From NCBI GenBank assembly GCA_003254925.1, contig QANZ01039167.1, positions 186,001 through 250,000 on the forward strand: a DNA stretch of 64,000 bases, written 5' to 3'. Below the pieces are notes generated by a model that was given only the letters and a program-made list of their open reading frames with translations, did no database searches and was not told where the DNA came from. Source of the stretch: Chamaecrista fasciculata (taxonomy: Eukaryota; Streptophyta; Magnoliopsida; Fabales; Fabaceae). Both the position numbers and the translations under genes were made by a program. This document shows positions 34,113 through 46,100 of the stretch, one piece after another (position 1 is the stretch's first letter; every line of letters starts with the position of its first letter).

Positions 34113-34844
34113 GGCCAAATACTCACATTGGTCCTAAAATCAAATTTGAATATTATATAGGCCAAATACTCACTTTTGGTCCATGATCCAAAATTTTAAA
34201 TTTTGGATTAGTCTTATATGTTTTCATAGTTTTTTATTTTTTTATCTCAAATTAGTTATTTCCCTTTTATTTCAAATTTGGATGTCATGTCTTCAAATAT
34301 ACAAATTACTTTTAACGAATTTTTTCTTTAGTGCTCATGTTACATAGAGTTAAAATTTAAATTGGTCATATTTTTTTTATTTGAAGTCTGAAGTGACCAG
34401 TTCAAAATTATGTGTTACTCATTAGTAAGATATTTTATACTTTTAAGACAAGATTTAATCTTATTTACTAATAGTTGTAACTGGACATAAAAAAACTCTT
34501 CAAGAGTATATAACATAGTTCCGAACCAATAGTCACAAGAGAGATATTAAATATGATCAATTTTATTCATTTTACTATGAAAATAAATTATTCATTTTTG
34601 GGATTTAATTTAATGTTATTTGCTTATGGCTTTAAATAAATAGAAAATGATTCATCAAAAATAAATTTTAATTATCAACTCGTTATATTCAAATTTAAAA
34701 CAAGACAGGTGATAATATTAATGATTTTGGATCAAAAGTGAAAAATCATATAAAGATATAAAATCAATCTAAAACTAATGAAATATGTATGACTAGTTTA
34801 AAATCTATCACTTGCTCTTGTGATCAATGTGAGTATTTGGCTTA
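34113..34844. mobile_element. TIR element with GGCCAAATACTCAC ends
   Basis: The left end reads GGCCAAATACTCACATTGG and is tandemly repeated once (34113 and 34160). The right end, on the other strand, reads AGCCAAATACTCACATTGATC. The interior has the TTTGGTCC and GTTACATAGAGTT-type phrases of the Mutator-like family in this window. A TA microsatellite (about 34087-34112) abuts the left end, so the target duplication cannot be read. Confidence 0.5.
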
Positions 34845-35048
34845 ATTTATGTAAAGTATAAAATTAAAATAAAATATATAAAAATAGGTTGAGTCCATGT
34901 AAACCTTAGAAGAATTAACAAAGCATTAGAAGAAAGTCAATACTTGATAATTCATACTATACATTAAAAGAAAATCATGACATATATGCAAAGTCAAAAA
35001 ATTAACTTAAGCCACTGCAACAGCATTAGATTAACTTCAAAATATTAA

Positions 35049-35079
<31 letters not shown>

Positions 35080-36168
35080 GGTAACGTCAAAAATAACCTA
35101 GCAAAACATGCTTAACTTGCAAGTCAAAAGAGTCAAGTCATTCCATAACCTTTCGGCCCCAAAATAAAAGTCATTCCAACCTTTTTTCTTTTTTGAGTTG
35201 CTAATTGCATAATTAAACTTGACTCTATTTTAACAACTTTACATTAGACTGCAAATTAAATGAACTAGCTCAAAAATTAAGTATATTAAACAAATTTAAT
35301 TTTTTTTTTTAATATCTGTGAAGAAAAAAATGCTTAGTGAGCAAGAGTCTTGAGGGCAAAGTATGATTGTGGCAACGATGTAATTTCCAAGATGGTGAAA
35401 AAAATGTGATAATTCATAATTCTAGATTGTGGAGGAAGTCGAGGAACATGGTTACTAATTTGGATGTTGTGATGAATGGGTTAAAGTGGAAGGTGAATGA
35501 TGGTGAGAGAACTAATAAGAAAATGTTTCTTATTTTTATAATCTGTTTCCATTTTAAATTATATTTTTATTTTAAAATTTAGAAAATATGTTTGTTTTAT
35601 AAAATTAAAAATTCATTTTTATTCATAATTTAATATTTAAATTATGTTTACTTAAAGAATCATTTATGTTTTATTCTAAGTTTGATTATTATTAACGGAT
35701 GATATTCATATGATTAAATAGTTTATTTTTATGTTAAGTTACAAAATATTATAAATTTTTTTTTTTTAGAAATAACAAAACACATTATCCAGTCATATTT
35801 AATTTTTTATTTTCAGCGAAAATGAAAATAAAAAACAAGACAACTAAAGAGGCCATAAATTTTTTTATGGATGATTGGTTGGAGGGTTCTAATATTTTGT
35901 GAGAATTGGTTATGCAACTTTTTATTTTATACCTTCTTGTAAGCTTTTATATCCTATGATCAAATATGATTGGAGTTTTAATAAGGAGGATCGGGAACTT
36001 AGTTCCACTATTTGGTCTCGTTAGAGGTGGAGGAATGATGAAATTTTAGGTGATGGTAGATGGTAGATATGTGGGAATTGATAAGGACTCGTATATTAAG
36101 GTTGGTTAAGAATTTAATTTAATTTTTTTTTTTGGTAAGAGGTGAGGAATTTTATAATTAGAGATTTT
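34845..36168. other. AT-rich intergenic DNA
   Basis: Holds a TA microsatellite at about 35050-35080 and several A/T runs. The frame at 35367-35582 has no recognisable motif. Nothing else is seen. Confidence 0.55.
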
Positions 36169-36673
36169 GGGTGTGTTTGGTTTAACAATATAAACTCATT
36201 ATAATTTCATTATCCCCATTTTCATTACATAACTTAAGCTATAGTGCTATATAGGTGTTTGTTTTCCAATTATAAAGTCATTACAAAAATATCACTTCAT
36301 TACAAACTCATTTCATTACATATTTCATATCCAATTACTAACATCTAGCACAAATTCCGAGAGAATTTCATTACTATTTCATTTCATAACCACCACAATC
36401 AAAAAGTCAAAATATTATTTTTTTTATTTCTATCTATTTTCATTATCAATTATCAATTATACCCCTATACAATTTAAAAAAACCCATATATTTATTTCAA
36501 CCAACCACAATCATTACATACCCTTTTTCATAATTTCACATCCTATTTTTTTCATTACATCTCAAACTAATCCAAACACCATTTTCATTACATTTTCATT
36601 ACATAATTTTCTCATTACCATTTCATTACATAAAATCATCATTTCATTACTTATTTCTAATCCAAACACACCC
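36169..36673. mobile_element. PIF/Harbinger-like MITE, copy 3, internally deleted
   Basis: Ends GGGTGTGTTTGG and CCAAACACACCC form a perfect 12-bp inverted repeat, flanked by TTT on both sides (36166-36168, 36674-36676), a 3-bp duplication. The interior matches copy 2 but jumps from CCAATTACTAACAT straight to CTAGCACAAATTCCGAG. It therefore lacks the central section that in copy 2 contains the gap and the GGACCGATTC segment. Confidence 0.8.
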
Positions 36674-37150
36674 TTTGTCGAGTGGAAAGCTCCTTTGGAA
36701 AATAGAGTTGAATTTAGGGCCTGTTAGGAATTACGGAACTTGTTTTACAAGTGATTTTAATTGTTTTTCAAAATGAGTAATAGATTATAAATAGTGTAAA
36801 TTAATAATTCGGTCTTTGAAAAATTACCGAGTTAATAATTTGATTCTTGAAATTAAAACACACCGTTTAGTCCTTGAACAATTACAATAATATACTTATT
36901 AGTTCTTTTATGGACGTTAATATACTATTTTTATCTTTTAAATATTAAAGTATATATCGTTTTAATTTTTCATGAACTAAATTATGCCATTCAATTTTTC
37001 AATACTTAATTGTCAAATTGGTAGTCTTTTAAAGACCAAAGAAATTGTTAGTGTACTATTATGTAAGTGTTTTAATACTAATATGTGTTTGGATAATAAC
37101 CGGGTGGATGAAGTTTTTAAGATATAAAATCATTTCAATTTTCATATAAT
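36674..37150. other. AT-rich spacer with a worn inverted repeat
   Basis: Around 36790-37060 are phrases such as TTCGGTCTTTGAAAAATTACC that recur, in part inverted, near 47695 and 48740. It looks like an old TIR element. No gene. Confidence 0.4.
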
Positions 37151-37152
37151 CT

Positions 37153-37745
37153 ATGAAGCATGAGCACTGATACAGACACGAGACACGATACGGCATAAAC
37201 ACACCAACACATCAAATTCTTAAAACTATATGACTCGACACGACATATATTTATACTAAGGGCTTAACGGGCACGCCAATATGCATGTAACGTTTTAATT
37301 GATTTAAAATTAAAAATTACATAAAATTCTTATATTGATAAATGAGTAAGTTTGGGACCAATTTAAAAAATTATAAAAATGTGTAAAATTCAGCTAAAAT
37401 AAATAAAATATTTTAGGACCAATTTGAAATTAACTCATACATTTGGGACTAATTAAAAATTTTGACTCCTTATATAAAATAATAATTTTTATACTTATGT
37501 ATATGTGGGAGGACGACCAGAAGGCTCCTCCCACATATAATATGGTATAGATATATAAGTAATTAAAAATTCATAAATTTTAATGAAAATTTTAAAAATT
37601 GCAATATCTATTCATAATACATGTCATATGCGTCATTATTTTTTATTATTTATCATGTTAAAGTCAGAAAAAATTGATTTTATAATCTGAAACTTATAAA
37701 TAAGTGTCATATGGGTGTCGTGTCGGACACGGTGACATGTCCTCA
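37153..37745. mobile_element. Older dispersed repeat (ATGAAGCATGNNCACTGATACAGACAC family), copy 1, carrying a Helitron
   Basis: Begins ATGAAGCATGAGCACTGATA and ends near GTGTCGTGTCGGACACGGTG. It matches, in inverse orientation, the repeat at 47747-48458 along its whole length once the inserted elements are removed. The ends are roughly inverted (AGCATGAGCACT against AGTATGGGCACT), so a TIR element is likely. It carries no coding frame. Confidence 0.6.
37256..37551 (-). mobile_element. Non-autonomous Helitron B, nested in an older repeat
   Basis: On the minus strand it starts TCTATACCATATTATATG at 37551, preceded by A, and ends GCCCTTAG at 37256, followed by T. A partial terminal stem (GGCGTGCCCGTTAAGCCC) remains. 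Taking it out joins TATATTTATA to TATAAGTAATT, which is the uninterrupted form in the other copy of the host repeat. Length 296 bp. Confidence 0.7.
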
Positions 37746-39195
37746 AATTGAAGTGCCCATACTTAATAGCATATAATAATTGTGATAGGTAGGAAAAAAT
37801 GTATGAATATTTTAAAATTATACAAGGATAAAAATGAAAAAAAAAATACTTTTTATTATTGACGCGTAGATTATAAGGTTATAAGTCGAAATATTTTTAT
37901 ATCCAATGTTTATTTTGGTCTAATATCTTTTCCTCAAAATTTATTTTGCTCCATTGTCTTTCGGAAAGTTTTATTAATTAGTCTGATATCTATGATTCTA
38001 TGCAATTTGTTTCAAAATTGTCATACCATTAAGGTCTGTTTCTTTTATTCGTTTATAATGACATGACACTTGATTTGGTTTCTTTTTCTCTCTCTCTTGC
38101 ATTTGCCTTTCTCTCTCGTGCTTGACATTTTTGAATAACATGATTTTTTTAGAAAATAATAGGGAAAAGAGCAGTTTTTTTTATCATAAATGAAGTTTGC
38201 AAATTCATGATTTAATAATAAAGCCTATCTCATTCAAAAATGCCACACATAAGAGAAAAAGGGACATGTATGAGAAAAAGAGAAGTCACGTTAGGTGCCA
38301 CATCATAAAAACCAACAGAAGAGACAAAACAACTTACGACAATATTATTTTGGACCAAAGTTGCATAAATAATGAGTCAATTTGAATATTTTGAAAGATA
38401 ATTGCCCAAATGAACTTTGAGACAAAAATAATGGACCAAAGTGAACAGTCGACCTATTTTTTGACGCTACATTTGAAAAAGCTTCGAAACTTGTTGACTC
38501 TAGCTCTTAAGTTGGGGTAATTTTCACTAATTTGTGAATTGTGAATGACTCGCTACCAATTTAATGATTTACCAAATGACAGTGTTTTGCTTTCCACATT
38601 AATGATAGAAATCCTACACCTGATAGGGCTTAAAAGAGGAAAATTTATTTTTTAGTTTTAAAATTTTGAAATTATAATTTTATCTTTACATATTGAAAAT
38701 CCAAATCCAATCCAAATCCAATCTCATCTCATTCTAGGATTGGATGAACAGTACTGAATTTGGTATTTATTGAACCCTCCATCTCATCTCATCTCATCCA
38801 CATCATCATTCCATCCAATTTTCTTTTACATTTACTAATCTACCCCTATTCATATACCTATATTTACCTACACTTTAATACAAATATAAAAAAGAGAACT
38901 AGACAAAATAGTAATTTTACATACCCTCATTTATTACACTTATAATTTTCTCTCTCTATCTATCATTTCTCATTATTTTTTTATCTTTTCCACTCACATT
39001 TTTTCTCTTTCTCTCTCTCTCACACACACATACACCTCTCTCTCTCTTTCACACACCCTACACACACTCTTATTTATATATATATATATATATAATTTAT
39101 ATTAATTCAATTAAACAAAAAATTTATAATATTATTATTTTTTTAGTTGCAATATTTCTCATTCTTCAATCATGCTTGTCTCTTATATTATTATA
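37746..39195. other. AT-rich intergenic DNA with TCTCATC-type repeats and microsatellites
   Basis: About 38695-38950 has repeated AATCCAAATCC and ATCTCATCTC phrases, then the TACCTATATTTACCTACAC segment shared with 15140 and 16545. About 38949-39095 is a chain of CT, CA and TA microsatellites. No gene is seen. Confidence 0.5.
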
Positions 39196-39203
39196 GAAAG
39201 AGT

Positions 39204-39768
39204 TAGGCATGTTCACGGGCCGGGCCGGGTCCACGGCTGGGCCGGGTCACCGGGTCCACCAGGGTCCGGCCGGGCCAAAATTTTTTTTTTTAAATTTTTT
39301 TATTTATTCTATATATATTGAATTAATACCATCGGGCCAAAATTTTGAATAACTAAAAAAAATTTAAAATTAATTGATCCAAAATCAACACCATCGGACC
39401 CTGGTGGACCATCGGGTGTTGATTTTGCATGGAATTTTTTTTTTAAATTTTTTTATTTATTCTATAAATTTTAACTTATATATATTGGTAAAACAATTAA
39501 TTTTAGATCAATTTAATGATGTTTTTATCAATAAAGACATTTAATTTGACTTAATTGTTAAAAAAATGTTGATTTAATTAAGATTAAATATATATTTTAT
39601 GTATATTTTTAATATACAATTGATAAAAATAATAATAGATATGTATTTCTTACAATTAAAAAAATATTTAGTAGTATAAAATATAAAAATAGTATAATAA
39701 AAAGTAAAAAAAAAAAAAAAAAAAAATTGGGGGTACGCCGGGTTGGGCTGGGTCCATGAACACCCCTA
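39204..39768. mobile_element. hAT-like MITE with GC-rich ends and exact 8-bp target duplication
   Basis: The left end is TAGGCATGTTCACGGGCC and the right end, on the other strand, TAGGGGTGTTCATGGACC. Flanks are GAAAGAGT on both sides (39196-39203 and 39769-39776). An 8-bp duplication and TA(G)GG start are hAT features. The subterminal GGGCCGGGCCGGG tract is sharply GC-rich, while the core is AT-rich. No transposase is encoded. Confidence 0.85.
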
Positions 39769-39776
39769 GAAAGAGT

Positions 39777-40556
39777 AATGCTGGGTCATGAATATTAGGT
39801 CATACATTTAGGACCAAAATGAACCTTTCACCACACATTTTATTACAATTTAGTGTTGTTTTGTAATTTGCTATTTGGTCTTCAAACTATTATTTGTTAT
39901 TTTTTTGTCGTTGAATTTCATAAATAGACCCCATTATTAATGATTGGGGTTTTCTACAAGGCCCGAGTTATCATTTACACATGTTAGAGATTGATTAATT
40001 GGAACAGTTCGAATTTATGGACCAAATTGTATTCTTAAAAATAATTCCAATATTATTTTCATTTTGGCCCATAATCTCATCTCATCCACTTGGATTTGGA
40101 TTGACCCCTAACCCTCAATCCAAAATTTTCTCATCCTCACAATTTCCAATACCATATCACACTTCCCAATATCATCTCATCTCAATCTCATTTCAATCAA
40201 AACACAACCAAACACCTATCATCTCATCTCATCTCATTTTATTATCTCAATCTCATCTCATTATTTCCTACCATTTCTACCCCTATACAAATCACAAAAA
40301 TCCATCTACTTTTTTCTACCAACCACAATCATTACAATTTACAACCCCTTTTATATAATTTCACACCCTATTTAACATCATTCTCAATAAAATCACTCAA
40401 ACACCAATACATCATCTCATCTCATCCAATTAAATTATAATCTCATCCCATCCATTTGGATTGGATTGGATTGGATTAGGATTATTGTTCTCCCAAACAG
40501 GCTAATTATTTAGCATTAACAAATAATATTTTAAGGATAAATTTGTAAAAAAAGAG
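39777..40556. repeat. ATCTCATC-rich repeat, probably a MITE half
   Basis: About 40070-40500 is filled with ATCTCATCTCAT and TTGGATTGGATT units and ends near CCCAAACAGGC, a plausible MITE terminus (GCCTGTTTGGG). The inverse of its right part resembles 38695-38760. The hAT-like element may therefore sit inside a larger older repeat. Not a gene. Confidence 0.4.
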
Positions 40557-41558
40557 GGTCAAAACCTCAAATTGGTCCCAAATGTATGGAGTATATTTCA
40601 AATTAGTTCTAAATCTTTCATTTGTTTCATATAGGTCTTACATATTTTTATAATTTTTATTTTGGTCCCAAACTTACTTTTGCGATGCGATTTGACTTCA
40701 TTTCCTAATAGTATCAATTGGGCAGAGAAAGAACTCTTTAAGAGCCAACACATATTTTCAAACTCGTTACATTCAGACTTAAAATGATAGAGATATGACC
40801 AATTTTACTTATTTGATTATAAAAGAGAGACCCATTTTTTGGACTCAATGTGTCCTCGTTTGTTGATAACTCCAACTAGGTAAAAAAAATACTCGTTAAA
40901 AGCAGCTTGTAATTTTGAATTCCTCGCATTTTGATATCACCTCTCCTGCTCAGCCCTCAGTCGTCGGTCCTGCAAGACACTCCGATGGGGTTGATACCCC
41001 AAGAGAGCCTCCGACGGTCAAGTTAGCAAATGGGCAGAGTAAGAGTAGAGATATGTAAAAATGTTGTTTGTGTGTGTTACCTGAGGGAGTTTATATAGGC
41101 TCTGGGATGCAGAGAGGAGAGCATGCGCGAGTGGTGGACGCACCATAGGTGGGCCCTACCCCTAGGCCTCTAGGGGTAGGGTTGTTACGCTGGAAGGCTC
41201 TGCGTAGGTGGGTCCCGTTGCTAGATACCTAAAGAGTAGGGTTTGTTATGCTGAGGGGGCCCACCCTAGGTGTCTTAGTGGGTTAGTTAAGGTAGGCCGA
41301 TTCCAAGGGAAGACCGGTCGGCGAGCTTGTCTGGAAGGGTAAGGGCCCTAGGTGAGGTCGGTCTTTGGGTGTCTTTTGGGCCTTCTTAATCACATTTGAA
41401 CTTAAAGCGAGAGAGATATGATCACATATTCGTTAGTTTGGAATCAATGTGAGAAATTATAGAAACATATAGGACCAATATAAACAAATGAAACATTGAG
41501 AATCAATTTAAAATCTACCCCACACATTTAGAATCAATTTTAGATTTTAGATTTTGAC
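40557..41558. mobile_element. Mutator-like long-TIR element split by a solo LTR
   Basis: The arms run about 130 bp. The left one begins GGTCAAAACCTCAAATTGG and passes TTTCATTTGTTTCATATAGG. The right one, on the other strand, begins GTCAAAATCTAAAATC and passes TTTCATTTGTTTATATTGG. Inside is the family core GAACTTAAAGCGAGAGAGATA, cut in two by the LTR at 40932-41392. A runs at both borders hide the target duplication. Confidence 0.6.
40932..41392 (-). mobile_element. Solo LTR with 5-bp target duplication CATTT
   Basis: A 461-bp GC-rich block in AT-rich surroundings. It runs TGATATCACC to TTCTTAATCA (TG to CA) and is flanked by CATTT on both sides (40927-40931, 41393-41397). On the minus strand it has a TATA box (CTATATAAACTCCCTC) followed downstream by GACCGTCGGAGGCTCTC, the layout of plant Ty3/Gypsy LTRs. 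There is no internal retrotransposon sequence, primer site or partner LTR, so it is a solo LTR left by LTR-LTR recombination. Its superfamily is inferred only. Confidence 0.8.
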
Positions 41559-42576
41559 AAAAAAAAAAGACTAAAACATATATTTCCAATATCGAAGGAT
41601 TGAATTGTACTTTTAGAAAAAAAAATTGAGGATCAAAAACTACTTCTCATTTCTTAAATTATCAAATCATTATAATTAATTAATTAGTTAATAGTTAATT
41701 ACATATAGACTCATACATATTGTATTGCAATTTCAATTTGTGCCCATCCTGAAATTTCATAAAAGTAGCTCACTCTTTCCTTGGGAATTTTATATTGTAA
41801 AGTTGGGATAGATTCCTCCACCCACCACCCAAAGCCAGTCAAGAAGAGCAAAAGGGAAGTGGGAGGCTGTTAATTTCGCGAATTCATCATATCATAGCTA
41901 TTTTTGCCCAAGAATCCCAATTTGATCCGCGTGATTTTTTTCTTAGAATTTGATTTCCCTAACATGTAAATTTTGCTTTTCGCCGAATTTCGGGGTGGTT
42001 CTTCTTCCAGAATCCAGATTACTCTTTTGTCGGTCTTCACGGAATATCAAACTCAATTTTATTCTCCTTTACTTCTAAGTTCTCTCTCTGAGGTACTTTC
42101 TCAAATATCGTAATATCCCAGTTCTATTTTTCTCATCCGATTGTGCTGTTGAACGTTCCTATAGTTCTGGAATATGATAATCTGAAAAGGGTCTATTGAT
42201 TTTCGTCGGTTTGCGAGTGTTTTTGGGACGATCGTTCTTCTTGGATGGAAAATTGAAGTGTTTAACTATACAAGTTGGATATTATTTTTCTCTTGATTTT
42301 TTTTGTTTTTGTTTTTGTTTTTGGTCTTTTGGATTGTTTTCATTTGTGGGATGAACATGCGTGTTTGTTTGTGGACATAAATTAGTGGTTATGATTTTCC
42401 ATCAGAAAGACCAGCAATGATGTTTCCTGTTGGTTGATGCATCGGCATAGCTTAGTAGTGAAGAAAAGAATCAATTTTTCCAAAATTTGAAGGAAACTGT
42501 ATGCTTGAAGTTGTCGCTGTGTGTGTGGCAAAAGACTGAAAACGTCTCAGAATATCTTCTTTGTAACTCTCAAGCT

Positions 42577-42612
<36 letters not shown>

Positions 42613-43109
42613 CTGTTTTATACTTTCAGTTCATTATCTTCTGTCTTCCCAATAATAGTTTTAAACCATATATCGAATGATCTTGGATTATCCCCCTGAT
42701 TTACAAATGAAGTATATGTTGCTTTGTCACATGGGGAAAGGCTGCATTGCCCGCTTCCCAGCCTTTGGTGCTTAAAAAGTAATTTTAATTTTAATTTTTT
42801 TTAGCTGATCAAAGTTTCACTGAGATTTTTGGGTAATTTTGGTGTATTTTACAGGTGAGGGAGACAATATAGGTTGCTGATCCATATAACTGGGGGATCT
42901 GAAATGAATGAGAGAGGGTAATGATTTGCGGAGGCAGTGGCATTTTTGTGGAATTAGAATCCTCTCTCCTTATTTGATCAAATCTCAGTGCCGTTGGAGG
43001 CTCTTTCTTTTTCTCACTATTTGCATGTAGTATCAGCTATTTTTGTTGATTAGTGCAAGTGGGAAAGAAGAAAAAAAAAGAGTTAAAGAAAGAGACAGAT
43101 TCAGGCACA
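41559..43109 (+). promoter_or_regulatory. Promoter, spliced 5' leader and leader intron of the RING gene
   Basis: A first, untranslated exon probably ends at 42092 (CTCTGAG/GTACTT), and the second starts at 42855 (TTTTACAG/GTGAGG), giving a 762-bp leader intron. The intron contains a run of about 35 T (42578-42612). The start codon follows at 43110. Leader introns of this size often raise expression in plants, but nothing here proves that. Confidence 0.55.
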
Positions 43110-46100
43110 ATGGGTTCTGTTTGCGGTTGTTTGGGTGTTGACAGTCTTGAAGATTATGTAAATCCTAATAGTTCTGTATATAGGAATTGCATGTGCCTCA
43201 GTTGCCTCTTACAGAACTTTTTGAATGTGGTATGCCTTTAAATCCTGGCCTCTTTTCCCCTTTTCTAATGGAAGATAATTCTATGCTTATGGAGCAGAAT
43301 ACATATTTGTCATGTTTTCTTCTGGAGCACACCTCAGTTTTTCGTGAGTGTTGTTGTACATGTGAATAATTTCTTTCATTCCCTTGTCTATCACCATAAT
43401 AGTGAACTCCTTTGCACTTGCAGGGAGATTGTTGGCATTATTCCATCCCATTAGTTATAAAATATGCATATAAGTTACCATTTCTAATGTGTTGCATATG
43501 TGCATAATGCATCTGTGCTAGTATAGAAGAAGTGTTGTCTACAGATGTCACAGGTTGAGCAAATAAAAGACCTTACCGTGCATTCCTTGCTTCTTGGCAT
43601 ATTTTCTGCGGCTGCTAGTTTGAGACTTTTGGTGGCAAATCCATTGTATTGTTTTTATCAACATCAATTTTTTGCCAATTACTGTTTGTGAGAAAATGTT
43701 GTCCTAGTTGCTAAATCAATTTTTCACGATGAAGTATTTTTCCCATTGATGAGAGCTGCACCTTCATAATATAAATATAACATTCTTTTCAAATTACTCC
43801 AAATTTCAGTATACATCAGTATTCCGTAGGCGCGAAGTGTATTCCATTCCTTCATCTATACAGGGGGCAGCATCTATGACTTCTACGGCATCCCTGGATA
43901 GTTCTTTATCTGACATGTATCGTTCTCCTCCACGGCCTTTGCCTTATGATGCAGACCCCAGGTATTTCCTCTCACAACGTGATGGACTAGTTTCAAGACG
44001 CGAGAAGGGTTCAAGTCATTTGAATGAGGAATCACAACCTCTAAGAAGTGATTTAGATGTGGATTCAGAATCTTTAAATGTGGGAGACAAATGGAATGAA
44101 TGTGCCTGTGAAAATGGATCAAAGGAATACCGTGCTAAGTCTTCACTGAGAGTCTCTTCAGCAAAATATACAGCTGGGGTTGGGATGGTCTATACATCAG
44201 AAGAAGAGGACGTTTGCCCGACCTGTCTTGAAGGTAGATATAGTCTTTATGTTAAACATGGAACTTTAGTTAGATGATATATACTGATAAATTTGAATGG
44301 GATGGTTGTTTCTTTTTTTTGGGTGATATGCTAAATTCTCCAATGCACTATATTTTTAATCCATAAGATTTTGGAAAGGTCACATATTTCAGTTATTTAT
44401 AATGTGCTTAGCGTTTCCAGAGAATGAAATGGGATTCTCTATATGGCTTTGTTTTGTTATTCTATTAGTTGATTTTAAAGAATGAAACTAATAATATTGT
44501 AATATTGAAGCAACGTTAACTTCAAATTTAACAATAGCAAAGGAGACTCAGGACGCCAAGTTTATGTTCTGAGCAGTAGTGTACAACTATTCATGAAATA
44601 TGTTCTTGGTGGCTATAGGCTATTGAGAAAAATAGATCATTTTGGCAGATTCTGATGATCCTACAATACATGCTTGCAGAATATACTCAAGAGAATCCAA
44701 AGATAATGACAAAATGTTCCCACCATTTTCATCTTGGTTGCATCTATGAGTGGATGGAGAGAAGTGAAAACTGTCCAGTCTGTGGGAAGGTAATTTTCCT
44801 TTTGATGTTTCTTGAATTCTTTCTTACCAAAACGATTGGTGGTTCACTGTGAATGAGCTTAGATCATATTGTTCAACAATGTCAATTAATAGATACTTTT
44901 TAAGGAGAAAGAAAAACATATTAATAAGAGAGAAAGTTATAAAATGTAGGATAGACCATCCTCCTTTAGAAAGTGCAGAAAATAACGGTGCAAAAAACCC
45001 AAAACCACTCTAATTAGACATGCTGCAACCTGCAATGAATCCATTCATAATTTTGTTTTCTAACTCCCTGTGGCTGTGGCCTCTGAAAGTTGAAAGCTAG
45101 GCTTGAAGAATATAGGGAGGCGTTGGTTGTTATAGTTCTCAAGTGTATAATTATGTCGTTAAATGATCAAAGTTGACTGATCTTATTTTGTTTTCCTAAT
45201 CTTTTTTTTTTCTCTAATGCTGCAGTTATTGAATCACTGGTTGTGGTTATTTGCTTTTGAATATATTTAGAACTTTTAGGAATCATGTTAGTTTGGTGAT
45301 TTCCACATTTTTCTTAGGCTTTTCAGATTTGTCTTTCAAAACTTTTTGCGTCCATTTTACTCTCACAATTAGAATTGTTCTTGATGCAAGAAGAATTAGA
45401 TGACATCAGCTACTTTAAGAACTAACAAATAGATTTCTAACAGCTTTTGGTATATTTTCTGGATGTAAAGAGCATCTCCTTCTGCACATTCATGAAGATT
45501 GTGAAGAGGCTTTTAAAGTATTTTAAAACTTTAATTGGGGATGCGGCGACTGAATTGTTAATTCAGTACCTTCTTGGAACTTCTGTTTATAGTCATATTT
45601 GGTATCCTAATGATTTTTATTGAATACCTAGTTTAAGTATTTGGTGATTTTTTCAATTTAGATCCTTATTTCTTTGGTTTGTTGAAATAGTATCTCAAGT
45701 CTGTTTGATCGTTTTGGTTGAAGGTTTTAAATATAAATTTAAGATATTTAACAAAATGCAGAAAACAAAATTGCAAATTTGAGCCATTTCAGAAAGTTGG
45801 GATTGACAGTTAAATTTAATCAATCGAAGATTGAGTTTTTGAATGCCTATGAGCTAAGTTCTTATCTTCTCTCTTTTATACATAATTCATGTGCCTTACT
45901 GTTTGAATGCCTGTGATTTTCTTTACCCAGCCAAATGTCTTTCATGACATGACAAAGAAAAATTGCATGCTTATTGAATAACGTAATGGAAAATTATTAC
46001 TCAGCTCTTAGAGTAATGACTAATGAAAAATTATCTTTCTTCATGTTTTGCTTCTTTAAAACTTTCTATTTTATTTTATTTTAAATTTTAAGTGATAAAT

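Noticed and set aside
35367-35582. 71-residue plus-strand frame in intergenic DNA
   Set aside because: No homology I recognise, AT-driven composition in its second half, and no promoter or splice context.
40932-41392. GC-rich island as a possible gene promoter
   Set aside because: TG/CA ends and an exact CATTT duplication identify a solo LTR, and no gene starts nearby.
42487-42699. 70-residue frame with a phenylalanine run
   Set aside because: It is the 35-base T tract in the leader intron of the RING gene.
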